A DNA stretch of 64,000 nucleotides from Chlorops oryzae (GCA_020466095.1 CM035806.1:160582379-160646378), one strand, 5' to 3'. Positions 12,385-23,648 are shown, numbered from the stretch's first letter. Notes: generated by a model from the sequence alone, not told the origin. A program made the numbers and translations.

Positions 12385-12565
12385 ATGGGCAATTCCACGA
12401 GAAACGATCCCACCGGTGACACCCGTAACAATTATCCCGAGCGAAAATTGAGTAATTTCTGTGCCTAACTATTTTTAAAGGCTTTCAAAAACTAGAATGT
12501 TTATAAATTACGTCCTTTTTCTTCATTAAAATGAGCTAAAAGACAGTATTCATGGAATTGCCCAT
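12385..12565. mobile_element. short MITE with ATGGGCAATTCCA ends
   Basis: ATGGGCAATTCCACGAGAAA at the left mirrors TGGAATTGCCCAT at the right. A relative of the left end stands at about 34687 (GGGCAATTCTATGAGAAACA, then GTGACACCCGTGACA). No coding capacity. Confidence 0.6.
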
Positions 12566-12760
12566 ATTTAATTAATAAATATAAATAAGTATTAATAAAT
12601 AGAAACATAAATAAATAGCTAAAAAGAAATATTACGAATATGTAATAAAAATAAAATAATAAATCATAAAAAAATAAAATAAAAAAACAAACAAAAATAA
12701 AATTACAAAGAAAAACTAATTAGAAACAATAAAATAAAATATATAGTATTACGCGCATTG

Positions 12761-13841
12761 TATATATGTACATATATTCATATTTTTAAGAATGTGCACA
12801 CATATTTAAACATATGTTGGTGAAGCCTACTTTTGATATCCTCGTTCGGAGATATTTCCAACACTGAAATGAGAAAAATTTAGGGGAAAAAATTAAAAAT
12901 TTTTGATAATGTAATAAAAACGAAAGTGCTGCGATGTGAATGATTTCAATTAAAACTATAAAAACGTTTATGTACACATATGTATATACGTTTGTATGGT
13001 CATGTGTTTTTTTTTTCTTCGTTTTTTTTTTAATGAAAGAAGATAAGAACTGAATTGCACAAACAAGTTTGTACGTGTCCCGTGTGTGTTTAGCGCAATT
13101 TCCAACAGAATTTACCTCGACGCTTTGACATTGAAAATTAACAAGTGTATGTGCATACATACTTACATCCATGCATACATATATATACACACACATACAT
13201 ACGTATGCTGTACATACATAAATATTGTATGATGGCGAAGATGCCGTTGGCGTTGTTGCTTAATACTTTTATACGTAATTTGTGGCATTTCTTTAATCCC
13301 ATTTTTCCGATTTTCTTGTTGTTGTTTTTCGTTTTTCGTTTTCCTTTTTCTTTTTTCTTCTTTCGTTGTTTATTTTTATTTTTAAATTATATTTTTTTCT
13401 CCTTGTTTTTTGACTTTTTGAACAACAGACATGGATGTTTACACTAAAGTTAAATCCTGATGAATGCCGCCGTGTTTTACGTACAAACATAAATTCCGAT
13501 TTTTATGCACAGACACCGATCGCCGATCGACTTGAATCGTCTTTTCGAAAGTTCTCTCGTGGACGAAAGCGAAAGAAAGAACCGCAACTAGATCGAAAGC
13601 AAGAGCAAACACCAACAACACACAACAACAAACAAACAAACAAACAAACAAAAGAGAAGAAGAATCAAGACAAGGAAGAACGCCTAATTTTCATTTTTAC
13701 AATCAATTCGAATTTCAATGCTACCTGAGCGCATTGTGGCCGGGGCACAAAGAGAATTGCAGTTTGTTATTATTTCTATGAAATAACATTAAATTCGACG
13801 AAACATCATTGCACAAGTGCGCCTCGTAATTTATCTCTGAA
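12761..13841 (+). promoter_or_regulatory. upstream region and probable 5' UTR of the GTPase gene
   Basis: There is no upstream protein gene here. The 400 bp before the start codon (from about 13440) are purine/CAA-rich and less AT-biased than the DNA further upstream (AACACCAACAACACACAACA, several GATCG words), which is typical of insect 5' UTRs. I cannot identify a TATA box or initiator with confidence, and a spliced upstream leader is possible. Confidence 0.35.
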
Positions 13842-13929
13842 ATGTCAACACGTGGCATACGTCGTAAGAAATCAACACTGACAGAATTGAAAATCGCTGT
13901 CGTTGGTGCGCCAGGCGTTGGGAAAAGTG
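13842..13929 (+). CDS. GTPase exon 1 (start codon, P-loop)
   Basis: ATG at 13842 opens a basic leader (MSTRGIRRKKSTLTELKIAV) and runs into the P-loop. The exon ends one base into the codon after Lys-Ser, before the strong donor GTATGT. A (CT)n tract begins about 10 bp after the donor. No upstream in-frame Met with family similarity is visible. Confidence 0.93.
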
Positions 13930-16900
13930 GTATGTTTCCTCTCTCTCTCTCTCTCTCTCTCGCTCTCACTCGCTCTCTCTATCCCCATCTTTCACTCTCT
14001 CTCTTTCACTACATTGCAACTAAAAGAAATTATCTAATTCATTCATTGATTCTATGTTTGTTCATAAAATTTAAAAGTAATAATTAGTTTTAAATATAAA
14101 CATTCATAGAGTAGAGTCTCGATTATCCGAACCTAGATTAGCCGATCATTCGGTTGTAAACACCGAATTAAATAAAATTTATGTCCCAGCAATTTCTTTT
14201 TATATCCTATTTTCTAAATTTCGATCCTGCCAGAGGATCGTCTTTGGATGGTTTCGGATATAGCGAAGCCGCGGACACTAGTAGGATGATCGAATATTGG
14301 ATCAATATGGTCGTGTATTTTTTATGTGAAAGGTCAAACGTATGTCCTAAATATATAATTGAATATGCTACAACAGCGATCAAGACTGTGCGGGTGCAGT
14401 CCTACATGATATATGTCCATATATGGGGCCACCTTGTGCGAGTCTCGTTAGGTCTGTGCTGGCGATGAAAGGAAGGATGTCCCCGAATCTAAATCATTCT
14501 TTAAAGTTTGACTCCCCGGGCTCCCTTAAAAGTGAAAAGACTAAAAAAACGGATGATTTTTCATACAAAATTTTATTCATCCATTTTTTTTATCTTTTTG
14601 GTTTACGAGTTTTCAAGGTTTTTGAGGCAAATAAGCGTTTAGGGGAGAACACCTTTCTATAAAAGAAAAGTTCTTAAAATTTAATTACTATTTAATTTGA
14701 CTTGTCCCGATTTTCAATCAAACGGAATACCAATGGTTTTATTTGATTCGATTAATCGGGTTTCTACTGTACATGGTTCCGCATGGGTTGAGGCGGCATG
14801 TATTTTTCTTTTCTTTTTTCTTCTTTTTGTAGAAGTTCTCAAGCAATCAGCTTTCAGTCTAGACCTGTTAAACAATGATTACTTAATTAATGATGAATAA
14901 ATCAATTTGTTTTTTCTCTCGTTTTTGCTCGAATGATGATTACAAATGATTATTTTATAGGTCTTATTTTTTTTTTTGAATAAAAGCAAAAATCTATATT
15001 CAACGTAATCTATGCGATTGGGATCTCAAACAACTTAGAATTATTAACCACTTCAGTAAAGAGGTTTTGCATGCAACCCAGTTTCTCAAATAGGACAGAT
15101 TAACATGACAGTTAAAAGGGGTCCCCGCAATGAGAGATAGAAATGCTATTCATATTTGTAATAGAAAGAGGCTGGACATTTTCCATACATATTCACGTTC
15201 TACATATATTGTACGTACGCACATATGTAGGCAATAATGTACACTTCTTCTTCTTGCGTTTTGAAATGTCCTAGCCTGACCCAAGGTCCGCAAAACGCGA
15301 CCACTGCCCCCATTCCTCCGTGGTAACTCCTTCAGCTTCAACGTCGCATTTTATTGTGTCCGCCGAATGCTTTTTCGCACGCCCTCGTTTTGCGCAACCT
15401 TGTATTTGTAGTATCTAGCCCTTTTCTGCCAAGTTGTCCTCATTTACTCTCAGGAAGTGTCCGTATCAGCGTAGCTCTTGCTTCCCACATTCGAAAATCA
15501 AAAGGACTGTGTAGTAATTTGAATAGACGAGTTCGGAAAAAGATCATAAGGTGCCGCAGTTGAAATTAAGCGATTAGTTGGCCTGAGTGAGATGGACTAC
15601 GGTACCTAATAGAGATAAGAAATAAAATGTGGCCTTTTATCCGAATTACCGGCCCTTGGTCTGAGACGCTATGCATAATGAATTGGGATGAAGCTATTGG
15701 GCTGGTAATAAGAACATCCAGTTCCTTAATTTTATGATCGAACCATCCATTTGACGTAGCTTTTATCTGTGCTCCAAACTTCATAGTTATGCGCGCTCGA
15801 TGTTGTCGCTAAATTTGCCTAGTGGTAGCCTAATCGATTCTTTTGGCCATTCCGATCGAATGAGCAAGTCAATTTGGATCAAGTTACCCAAACGTACACG
15901 CAGAGAAAAAATATCACATACCCAATTATATTTTGCAGGGATTACATATGTAATTGGGTATGATGCAATTATATTTTCATAATTGCGTCCAATTATATTT
16001 TTCATTGCCTCCAATTATATATGTAATTGTATCAAATGATAAAAAAAATTATTTCAATTACATATATAATTCCGTCCAATTAAATATATAATCGGCTGCA
16101 ATGATGTATGTAATTGTATCGAATTATATACATAATTGCGTCTAATTAAATTTGTGATCCCCTGCAATTTCAAATACATTCTATATAGCAATATAAAAAG
16201 GGGCATTATCCACGATTGGGCGGAATATATTTCACCACGTCATATTCGTGATCCACCTGCCCCTTGGAGTGCCTAAGGATTTTGAAAATTCAAACACGTT
16301 ATATACGATAAAAATTATAAACCATTTGAGAAATATAAGAACAAACTGTAAAATAAATACAATCATATATATAATTGCATCAATGCTTTATATTGTAAAA
16401 GTAATCAGATGTAATTACATATGTGTTCAGAACTTCAATTACATATGTGATAAATTGAAATGCAATTATATAAGTAATTGAGTATTTTTCATTTTCTAAT
16501 TATATTGTAATTGGCTCCAATTAATAATGAAATCGGGGCAAGTCTCCAATCACATATGTAATTGGTTCCAATTATATTTCGGGAACTTATTTCTCTCCGT
16601 TTACATATAAGGAGAATTGGGAGCCTTCGGAAGGCCTCACAAGGACTGTCATACAACTCGAGCGAAGAGTAACTCTGGACCTTTAAAAACAAAAATATCC
16701 ACATTCCTGATGCCTACACACATTGTTGGTTGAATTTATTTTTTGGTTAAGAAAACTCAGTTTGGATGGGTCGTCATAGTATGTCGATTACATTAGGCAG
16801 AGACCCGTTTAATTAAGTCTCTCGGACACCGCCAGTGTTGCTCCAGTGAAGTCCTATATTTTAAGACTGTCAAAAGTGATTTTATTTTCTCGATTTACCC

Positions 16901-19445
16901 CCAAAAAAAACAAACAAACAAATTTTAAATGTTGCAATTAGCCTTAATTCAGTTGCGTGCAACAAGCGTGGATGGCCGCCGGCAGGGGTACTCGACAGCG
17001 TAAGCGATTCACTCATTTAAATCAGAAAGCGCAATTGTGCATAAAACACACACCGACGCCCACAGTCATAGCCAAGTGTGCCTTTATACACACATACATA
17101 AATTAACCACCCACACTCACAAATGCATGCATGAACGTTCATGTATGTTTGTTGTTCTTCTATGCTGACTTGCGACGGGGCTCGGTTGCATCCATTTCGA
17201 CGCGGTATCATTTACATAAAGGACGACCGAAAGACCCGCCAGACCCGCCGACCAAACAACTCCACACTCGAACGAATACGAAAGGAGAGAAGCAGTCAGC
17301 TTAAAAGTCATTATAAAATAACTTCAATTGATGAGGCGGGAGAAGAGACGGCGAAACGAGTGAATGGGCATAGCGGAAGGATTGTTCAAAGGACAGTAAA
17401 CGCCACCAATAAGAATAATAAAATCCCTTGTCTGTCCTTCGTCTGTCGTCCTAGTCTTTTGTCCGTCACTTTACGTACATTGACGTTTACGCGACTGAGA
17501 GAAAATAGCTCGAAAGTACTACTTGAGCTTAAGGGTGCGCGACAAACAACTTGGCTCTCGTTCGCTCTCTGTCTCTCACTCGCTTCCTTAAAATGCACGT
17601 TTGCAACACGATGTTCCACTGACAAATGTCGGTGAGTTGAACGCTTTTTGTTTACTTTCGACACGCAACATTAAGGCAAGGTGCATTCACCGCCACCGAC
17701 TTGCCCTTCTTCTTACCCTTCCCCTTCCACTGCCGCAGTGCGATTTTTACTGTGACTGCCACCCCACTGAGGTGCGGTGTGGTGCGTTGCGGCGCGGGGT
17801 ATGTTTTTCCCTACGGGGTTGAATAACCTCACCTGCTACTTGTTGTGGCCGAACAAGAAAAGTTGTTCGCTCTTGCTCCCAACGAAGTGCAACCGCGCAA
17901 AGCTTGGACCCGCAATATAACTAAGAGAACGTTCCTCATCATGGAACCTTAAGTACTTGCAACACACATACGCAAACACATCCGCATACACGCACGCGTA
18001 TGTCCTTACGTCGATCAAAGTGTTGGAAAAGCGGATTTTTAAAGAAAATTTGAAGGCACTTACGTCCGTTTTTTTAAAAACTCATATCGTTGACCCAAAT
18101 AAGCTCAGCCATTACTTTACTTTCTTCCGTTTCTCTCTCTCTCTCTCTCTCCTTCTTCTTCTTTCGTTATTTGTGGTTTTCTTTGTGGCTAGAGTTTAAT
18201 GGAAAATTTCTCACACATAAATAGGGTTGTGGTAAAAATATCCAAAAGGGTTTATCGCTGTATTGGGATTTTCCTTTTTTATTTATTTATTTTTTTTTTT
18301 TTTTTTTTGCTTTGTAGTTCGATTACAATTTGAATCGGATGGGCCTTGTCGGTGAACTTCTCATTCAGTCATTCCAAAGTTCCATTCGTTTGAAAAATTA
18401 GCTTCCAAACTTTTGAAATGGTATAAATTTCGGGACTCTGTATAACAAGGCTTTAAGGGTTCATTTCAATTTGCAATTATGCAGAATGTAAGTCCTCATA
18501 ATAAGTTAGTTGAAGGAGTCAAGGGCGTAGCCAGGATCTGAATTAGGGGGGGGGGGGGGGGGGGGGCCAAAAAAATTTATTAAATGAAAAATCAACACTT
18601 GTTGTTTTAAATAGTACTTTAAGAAAATTTTGTTTTATTTATGTATGTACATATACTACCAAGAGACTAGCCAGGATTTTTTCGGGGGGGGAATGCCATC
18701 AGGCAAATGCTAGCCGGCGAGGGTTTTCGGCAAAAATGTTGATAACGGCTTCTTCCAGCTCTTTTGAATGTTTCTTAACGTAGGTCCTGTGTACACTCAA
18801 CATGCATAAGCCATTGTTTGACTCCAAAAAGTACAAAATAGAAATTTTCCCAATTCCAACACTGGTTACTACATTCATCGCGCAACGTTGAGAGTTGCCA
18901 GAAATATCGAAAAATTTGTGCTATTAAAAAGGGTTAGACGGCTTTTACATTGATCGATTGTCGGCAGCAGCTCTCATCGATTTTTGCGTGTGTTAGCAAG
19001 GGACGAAAGTGAAGCGGTCAAAACCGTTTGTACTAGCCGTGCCACCGATTTTTATGCCGATTTCGGTTGCTTAAAAACTGTGCAGTGTGTAAGAAAACGC
19101 CGACGGAAGACGATTTCAAAAAGGAATTCGAAAAAATCGTTAAAATCGCATCGACAATCGATCAATGTAAAGGCCGACTTAGCAATTTCAAAGGCCAAAA
19201 CACAATTAGGCTGCCTGCAGACAACCGCTCGTCTGCTGGCAGCCTTGGTGTTCAACAATTGCGACTGAGAGTGTAGAAAATTTGAGTAGCTCTATAAATT
19301 TGTATGTGTCTGTTATAACTCATTTAACAATTATTTAAAACAAAGTATGCGCAGAGTTTTATCAAAATACTAATTTTTATGTCGGCAAAAATTATTTTTC
19401 CAATTATTGTTAAAATTTTTTTCTAGGCGTGCTCGTTTAAGTCTA

Positions 19446-19479
<34 letters not shown>

Positions 19480-22400
19480 AGCGCCCCCCTGCTCCCCCCC
19501 CTGCCTACGCCCATGGAAGGAGTCCAAAATGAATGTTTTTCCCTTCTTATGTCGATCTGTGGTATGGTAACATGAACCCAATGAGATGACAAATGATTTA
19601 TACATTGTATATGTTAATGACTCCTTTGGCACACACAGCTGGCCCTTATTTCGTGAATAGTTTGTGTGTGGCGGGTTGGCTCAGACATGAACGGGCCTCC
19701 ATGCAACACCTCCGTATAATCGGGGGATACATTTTTGGCGCACTTTTCAAAGTTCCAAATTGATCTGAAGATTCGACCTATACGCTCTAGGGCTGTTACC
19801 TTTCCACAGCTCCCTAAACCTGAAGAATCTTTTGATTTTTCATGCCTATGAAAGTTTTTTAAAAAATCGGATTTCTTCAAATTGAGTCGGAAATTGAAGT
19901 CAATAGTTTAAAAAACTCCACTTTTACCGCTCTAGCCTGCCATTGGGATAAGCGTTCCCCGCAATTGAGGTGAATTGCTGGTCTTCAACAAAGCCTTAGG
20001 GTAAAAAGTTTTAAAGTTTTCATATTTAGGACCAATATTATATAGGGCCAAGCATATTAAAAAATTTTTTTTAATTCGATTTTCAAAACCCAGCTGTTTG
20101 GAAAAATTCAAAGAAATAATTTTCAAAAAAAATGCAGTTTTGGAAATAACACAATACGATAGACAGGACTAAAAGCTTTGACGTCACAGGGCAGCAATTT
20201 GGAGTACGAAACAATGGCTTAGAATGGCTCTTTATAGAATCCGTTTTTAAAAATAACGATCTAATCAGCTGTCAAATGTACTCACAGCCCTGGAAGTAGA
20301 CGGTGCTGCCGTAAATTTCGATTATTAAATTAAATTAAGCAATGCTGTTCCATTACTGAAAATATCTTGAGAATTTCATTCATAATAGGTACACTTTGTA
20401 TAGTATTCTCTGCCGATCGAAATAGTTTTCGCAAATTAAATCCTATTAAAACTGAAAATAATTTTTTTTTTCTTTCTTTCAGCACTAATTGTTCGGTTTA
20501 TTACGAAACGATATATTGGAGAATATGGACATCAGACAGGTAGAGAAAAATTATTTCACTTGATATTGTTACCCTTAAAAAGCAGTGCTGCCCAATAAGA
20601 CCCCTTTCACAATTTTTCCTTATTTTCCACTCGTATGTACATACATACATCTTTGAAACGTTAACTAGCAATACTCAATGAAATACTTTATGTCTTGAAA
20701 GTAAATGCAATGGAAGGCTCGCCGATGATGCCGAGCTATGGATGGATGGACTTCATCCGATTTTGTCACTCCGTTGTCGTGGCTGCTTTCACAATGCTTA
20801 AAAATTTCTAAGATAAATACATGTCTTATAAGTATGTCCTATTTTATTAAACAAATGAGAATTATAACGAACGAAAACAAATGTAATGAAACATGTTTCC
20901 TTTCAAATCAACCAAAAATGTTGTTAACTCAACCATTTTTCTTTTGAAATTTTTGTTCTGCTCGAAAATCAAAAGGACTGTGAATAGCAATGCGCATTAA
21001 AAAAAAAAAAATCATGGTTCCGTTCGCTCAGTGTAGTGTATCGGTAGGCGGATGGCAAGGCCCCAAGCCAACCGCGAGCTTAGTAGAAGCTGATGCACCC
21101 ATGCCGAGCCGCTATACCGAAACCATGACCAGATGCTTAAATATTAAAATGCCTTTTCATGTTTCGCTAGTCTTTTATTATTTTTTCGCATATTAACAGT
21201 GCCGGCCACGGAAGCAAGCTAGAAGCAAAAAGAGCGTTAGCACTCGTATGTGCACAAAATTGCTCTCAAATGAGAAGCAAAGAGCTGAGAACCGAAAATT
21301 CGTTCAGTTAAGTGGAAATCGTCAAGCGAGACGGAGCTGCGTCGGATGAAGCTAAATGAGAACGTTAATTTTTTCAGCCTTGATACACTTCGAAGAAAAT
21401 GAATTTTTTATACTTCAGGAATTTTTTCATCGTTGTTCTTAACATTCAGTTATTTTATTATATAATATTGTATATAAATTCATCACATCATTGATTTGTA
21501 CAATAATTCTCTGCTCTACACTGTAAATTTTCAAGTTATAAAAGCTCAAGATGAGCTGAAAAAGCTCCAAAATGACCCATCCCTACTTCTTGGATCAGGC
21601 GTCGAGTTTTTGCGACATATCGATCCAGGGACATACCCAGTTCTAAGAAAAATTTATGCAATTTTGTATGAAAACATCCACAACTGTTTCTCGCTGTGTA
21701 ATGTGCACGCATACAAACGCAATTAGTTAATGTAGTGGTGGCCGGCACTGCATATTAAGCATTGAGTGTGGAAAAATATAATTTCAGAGAAATACTTATA
21801 TTATATATTATATATGCATATTCTTTTTATATTATATATTATATATATATAATATATATTATTCTTTTTTTTCTGCATATTCATCCATTTTTATCGTGTA
21901 CGCATAAACAGGGCGTGATCTGCTGTTTCGCTCGTTGTCAGAGCCGTAGCGAAGGTATCGGGGCCCTTGTGCAAGATTTCCCAAGGGGCCCTTAAAAATG
22001 AATTTCTAAACGCCTAAACGCTAAACGCCTGAGGCTAGTCAGATTTTCATTTTTTTTTTTTTTTTTTGATACCTTCTTTCAATTCCTTGTCTTTCCCTTT
22101 CTCTTGCATAAAAAAGTAAAACCAATTTTATATAATAGGGGTATTCACAAAGGCGTCGGAAAATAGGAAAGTCGGAAAATCGGAAAATTTTAACTGCTTA
22201 AAAAGTTGTGCAAGATACAAAAAAAGATTAAAAAATTTTTAAGAAGTCGCAATTTTCCGATTTTCCGACTTTCCAACGTTTTTAACACACCGTTGTGAAT
22301 ACCGCTAATGTAATAAAAACGTTATCGACAATCTTTTCTACCTCATACTATGAAATGATTTCTAAAAAAAGAAATATCTTCGGGGGCCCCCGTGTACCGT

Positions 22401-23637
22401 GCCGCCTGAACATGCCTAGTTACGGCTCTGCTCGTTGTCATAGCCAACTGAGTGATTTTGCTCATTTAACGAGAAGCTGTGTAAGAATAAGCAAAAAACA
22501 AGCCGCAATTATCCCCTCTATATGAAAGTGTATAATGCTGGGAAGCCACTGCTTTAAAGGATCAAGTTATTTATTTCAGAAATAATCTTTGAATTTAATT
22601 AAAATACCCTTTTGATATTCATTTTTGGCTTGAACTATTGCACCTTGCATTTCGTTTTGTTTGATTTTATTTCATTTCAATTGATTTTTTCCAGAAAATC
22701 GATACAAGCACGAAGCAATGGTAGACGGGGAACCGATTCTCTTTGAAATACTTGATCCATGCTGCAAGGTAAGCAATAATTTTCTCGTTTCTCAGCGAAA
22801 TTAAAGACGCCCTCAAAGGAATTCGAGTAATTGAAATAATCATAAAGTGATACAAACAAAAAAAAAAAAAAACAAACAAAAAAATTAAATAGGTATGAGA
22901 AAAATCACAAGGTTTTTAAAAAATTTTGCAGGAAGACGATGAGCTCCCCAATGCATCGGATCTAATACAATGGGCCGATGGATTGCTCCTTGTGTACTCA
23001 ATAACGGACCGGAATTCTTTTAATTACATCCGTAAAGCAAAATCCGATCTGCAATCGGATACTCCAGTACAATTAGTAGCAAATAAAGTGGACATGGTGC
23101 ACCTGCGTGAGTACTTTGAACATTTTTGAAACTCCATTCGAATTTAATGAAAAGAGCCTCCCAATTTCGGTCCTTTTGTTTATTTTGTTTTTTTTAATTT
23201 TTTTTCGCTTTCTTTTGTTTTTTTTTTGTTTTTTCTTTTTTTTTTTTGTTTTTCTGTTTTGTTTTTTTTTGTATTTTTTGTTTTGTTTTTTTTGTTTGCT
23301 TTTTTTGTTTTTTTTTTGTGTTTGTTTTGTTTTTTTTTTTTTTTTTTTTTTTTTTTTTGTTTTTTTTTTGTTTTTTTTTTTTGTTTTTTTTTTCGTCTTT
23401 GTCACAGGTCAAGTGAGTCGAGACGAGGGCGATATTCTTGCCAAGGATTTTGAATGTAAATTTAGCGAAGTTTCGGCAGCCGATCACGTTGATCAAGTAG
23501 CTGATGTCTTCCATGAACTCTGCAAAGAGATACTTGCCTCAAAGCGAAAGTCGAAGCAAAGCTTACTCGAACGCATGTTGGGCGGAGCACGACCCTATAG
23601 CCGAGGGAAAAGTGACAGTAATTTGCCAAAAGACTGA
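13842..23637 (+). CDS. Ras-like small GTPase, RERG/RASL type (5 coding exons)
   Basis: Join of 13842-13929, 20483-20539, 22695-22768, 22932-23106 and 23408-23637 gives 624 nt, 207 residues plus stop, with every junction GT-AG and in frame. Seen in the protein: P-loop GAPGVGKS (residues 22-29), switch I Thr in GHQTEN, NKVD nucleotide specificity motif in exon 4, and an SAA-type G5 motif in EVSAADHVDQ. The spacing and flanking sequence (ALIVRFITKRYIGEY, VSRDEG, ELCKEI) fit the RERG/RASL branch of the Ras family. Odd points: the G3 motif reads LDPCCK instead of DTAGQ, so the Gly60 and catalytic Gln61 equivalents are missing, and the tail ends in LPKD with no CAAX lipidation signal, as in RERG. 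It may be the counterpart of Drosophila CG8519, but that is from memory. RERG-type proteins bind GTP; the cellular role here is not known. Confidence 0.93.
14109..14769. mobile_element. pogo-like element with TA flanks in GTPase intron 1
   Basis: Left end GAGTAGAGTCTCGATTATCC, right end complementary to CAGTAGAAACCCGATTAATC, with TA immediately outside each end. Ends of the CAGT(A/G)-type and TA duplication match pogo/Tigger nonautonomous elements. No transposase frame remains; the open frames inside are not conserved-looking. Confidence 0.6.
14772..15895. other. intron 1 segment, repeat fragments
   Basis: No exon seen. A TTCTTCTTCTTGCGTTTTGA stretch with GGTCCGCAAAAC downstream (15246-15298) recurs in related form at 47420-47478, so it is part of an interspersed repeat. 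Confidence 0.5.
15896..16600. repeat. tandem-like array of AATTACATATGTAATTG palindromes
   Basis: At least a dozen degenerate copies of CAATTATATATGTAATTG-like palindromic units, spaced irregularly by CCTGCAAT/GCGTCC-type linkers. The region is bounded by ACGCAGAGAAAAAATATC at the left and a loosely complementary GAACTTATTTCTCTCCGTTT at the right, so the array may be carried by one inverted-repeat element. Confidence 0.6.
16930..18060 (+). other. GC-richer unique island inside GTPase intron 1
   Basis: This stretch lacks homopolymers and TE ends and is clearly less AT-rich than its neighbours. It contains a 164-codon open frame (17141-17635) with no recognisable domain, and a strong donor-like G|GTGAGT at 17631/17632. 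It could be an alternative first exon, an enhancer, or a nested noncoding transcript; the sequence alone cannot decide. I do not call the open frame a protein gene. Confidence 0.4.
18520..19515. mobile_element. hAT-type element, target duplication GAAGGAGT
   Basis: Begins CAAGGGCGTAGCCAGG and ends CCTGCCTACGCCCATG, near-perfect inverted ends. It is flanked by the 8-bp duplication GAAGGAGT (18512-18519 and 19516-19523). Long G runs sit near both ends (18546-18566 and 19446-19478). A second CTAGCCAGGATTTTTTCGGG fragment at 18667 suggests an internal piece of another copy. Short frames at 18984-19276 are not recognisable as a transposase. Confidence 0.88.
19524..20482. other. end of GTPase intron 1, no further feature
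   Basis: AT-rich sequence with no defined element boundary. It leads into the polypyrimidine tract and acceptor of exon 2. Confidence 0.4.
20483..20539 (+). CDS. GTPase exon 2 (switch I)
   Basis: 57 nt after TTTCAG, encoding ALIVRFITKRYIGEYGHQT and one base of the next codon; donor GTAGAG. It carries the helix after the P-loop and the effector Thr that coordinates magnesium in Ras proteins. Confidence 0.92.
21197..21750. mobile_element. hAT-type MITE, target duplication CATATTAA
   Basis: Terminal inverted repeat CAGTGCCGGCCAC is perfect over 13 bp (right end GTGGCCGGCACTG). The same 8 bp, CATATTAA, stand at 21189-21196 and 21751-21758. A 76-codon frame inside (21496) has no recognisable domain; it could be a captured or decayed fragment. 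Confidence 0.9.
21939..22430. mobile_element. hAT-type MITE, target duplication CTCGTTGT
   Basis: Starts CAGAGCCGTAGC and ends with the complement, TTACGGCTCTG. CTCGTTGT is duplicated at 21931-21938 and 22431-22438. A second inverted-repeat pair lies inside (GTATTCACAAAGGCGTCGGA at 22141 against a GTTGTGAATACC end at about 22303), so a smaller MITE is nested in it. Confidence 0.88.
22695..22768 (+). CDS. GTPase exon 3 (degenerate G3)
   Basis: 74 nt after TTTTCCAG, ending in phase 0 before GTAAGC. It encodes ENRYKHEAMVDGEPILFEIL followed by DPCCK. In RERG and Ras the last part reads LDTAGQ, so the switch II start is altered here although the strand leading to it is conserved. Confidence 0.93.
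22932..23106 (+). CDS. GTPase exon 4 (NKxD)
   Basis: 175 nt starting EDDELPNASDLIQWADGLLL and containing VYSITDRNSF and NKVDMVHL. Acceptor TTTTGCAG, donor GTGAGT. NKVD is the guanine-specificity motif G4. Confidence 0.93.
23107..23407 (+). other. GTPase intron 4, extreme T-rich tract
   Basis: 301-bp intron, almost entirely T with scattered G and C between 23165 and 23395, ending CTTTGTCACAG. The long Lys-rich and Phe-rich open frames here are artefacts of this composition. Confidence 0.85.
23408..23637 (+). CDS. GTPase exon 5 (C-terminus and stop)
   Basis: Encodes QVSRDEGDILAKDFECKF, then SEVSAADHVDQVADVFHELC, a basic KRKSKQSLLERML stretch and a C-terminus of GKSDSNLPKD before TGA at 23635-23637. 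A polybasic tail without a terminal CAAX is usual for RERG-like proteins. Confidence 0.93.
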
Positions 23638-23642
23638 GCATT

Positions 23643-23648
23643 AATAAA
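23643..23648 (+). terminator. polyadenylation signal AATAAA, proximal
   Basis: Canonical AATAAA five bases after the GTPase stop codon. It would give an extremely short 3' UTR, so the second AATAAA is a likelier signal. Confidence 0.4.

Larger units (their letters stand above)
10680..12760. repeat. (TAAA)n/(AATAA)n low-complexity tract
   Basis: About 2 kb of degenerate AAATAAATAA-type tetranucleotide repeat with interspersed ATTAAT and ATGAAT variants. It is interrupted by two inverted-repeat elements (11325-12203 and 12385-12565). Nothing coding. Confidence 0.8.
13930..20482 (+). other. GTPase intron 1 (6.55 kb)
   Basis: A very large first intron holding a pogo-like MITE, an AATTAcATATGTAATTG repeat region, a GC-richer unique island and a hAT element. 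The 3' end has a T/C-rich tract, TTTCTTTCTTTCAG. Confidence 0.85.
20540..22694 (+). other. GTPase intron 2
   Basis: 2.15 kb intron holding two hAT MITEs and AT-rich filler, ending TTTTTTCCAG. An ATGGATGGA repeat lies at 20738-20750, and a 20-mer (CGAAAATCAAAAGGACTGTG) shared with intron 1 at 15490 lies near 20964. Confidence 0.85.

Noticed and set aside
17141..17635. 164-codon open frame in intron 1
   Set aside because: No domain and Arg/Ser/Thr-rich composition expected from GC-richer noncoding DNA; kept only as part of a possible regulatory island.
23073..23637. Long Lys-rich and Phe-rich open frames across the GTPase intron 4 region
   Set aside because: They are the two strands of a T-rich intron. 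The real coding part resumes at 23408 after a consensus acceptor.
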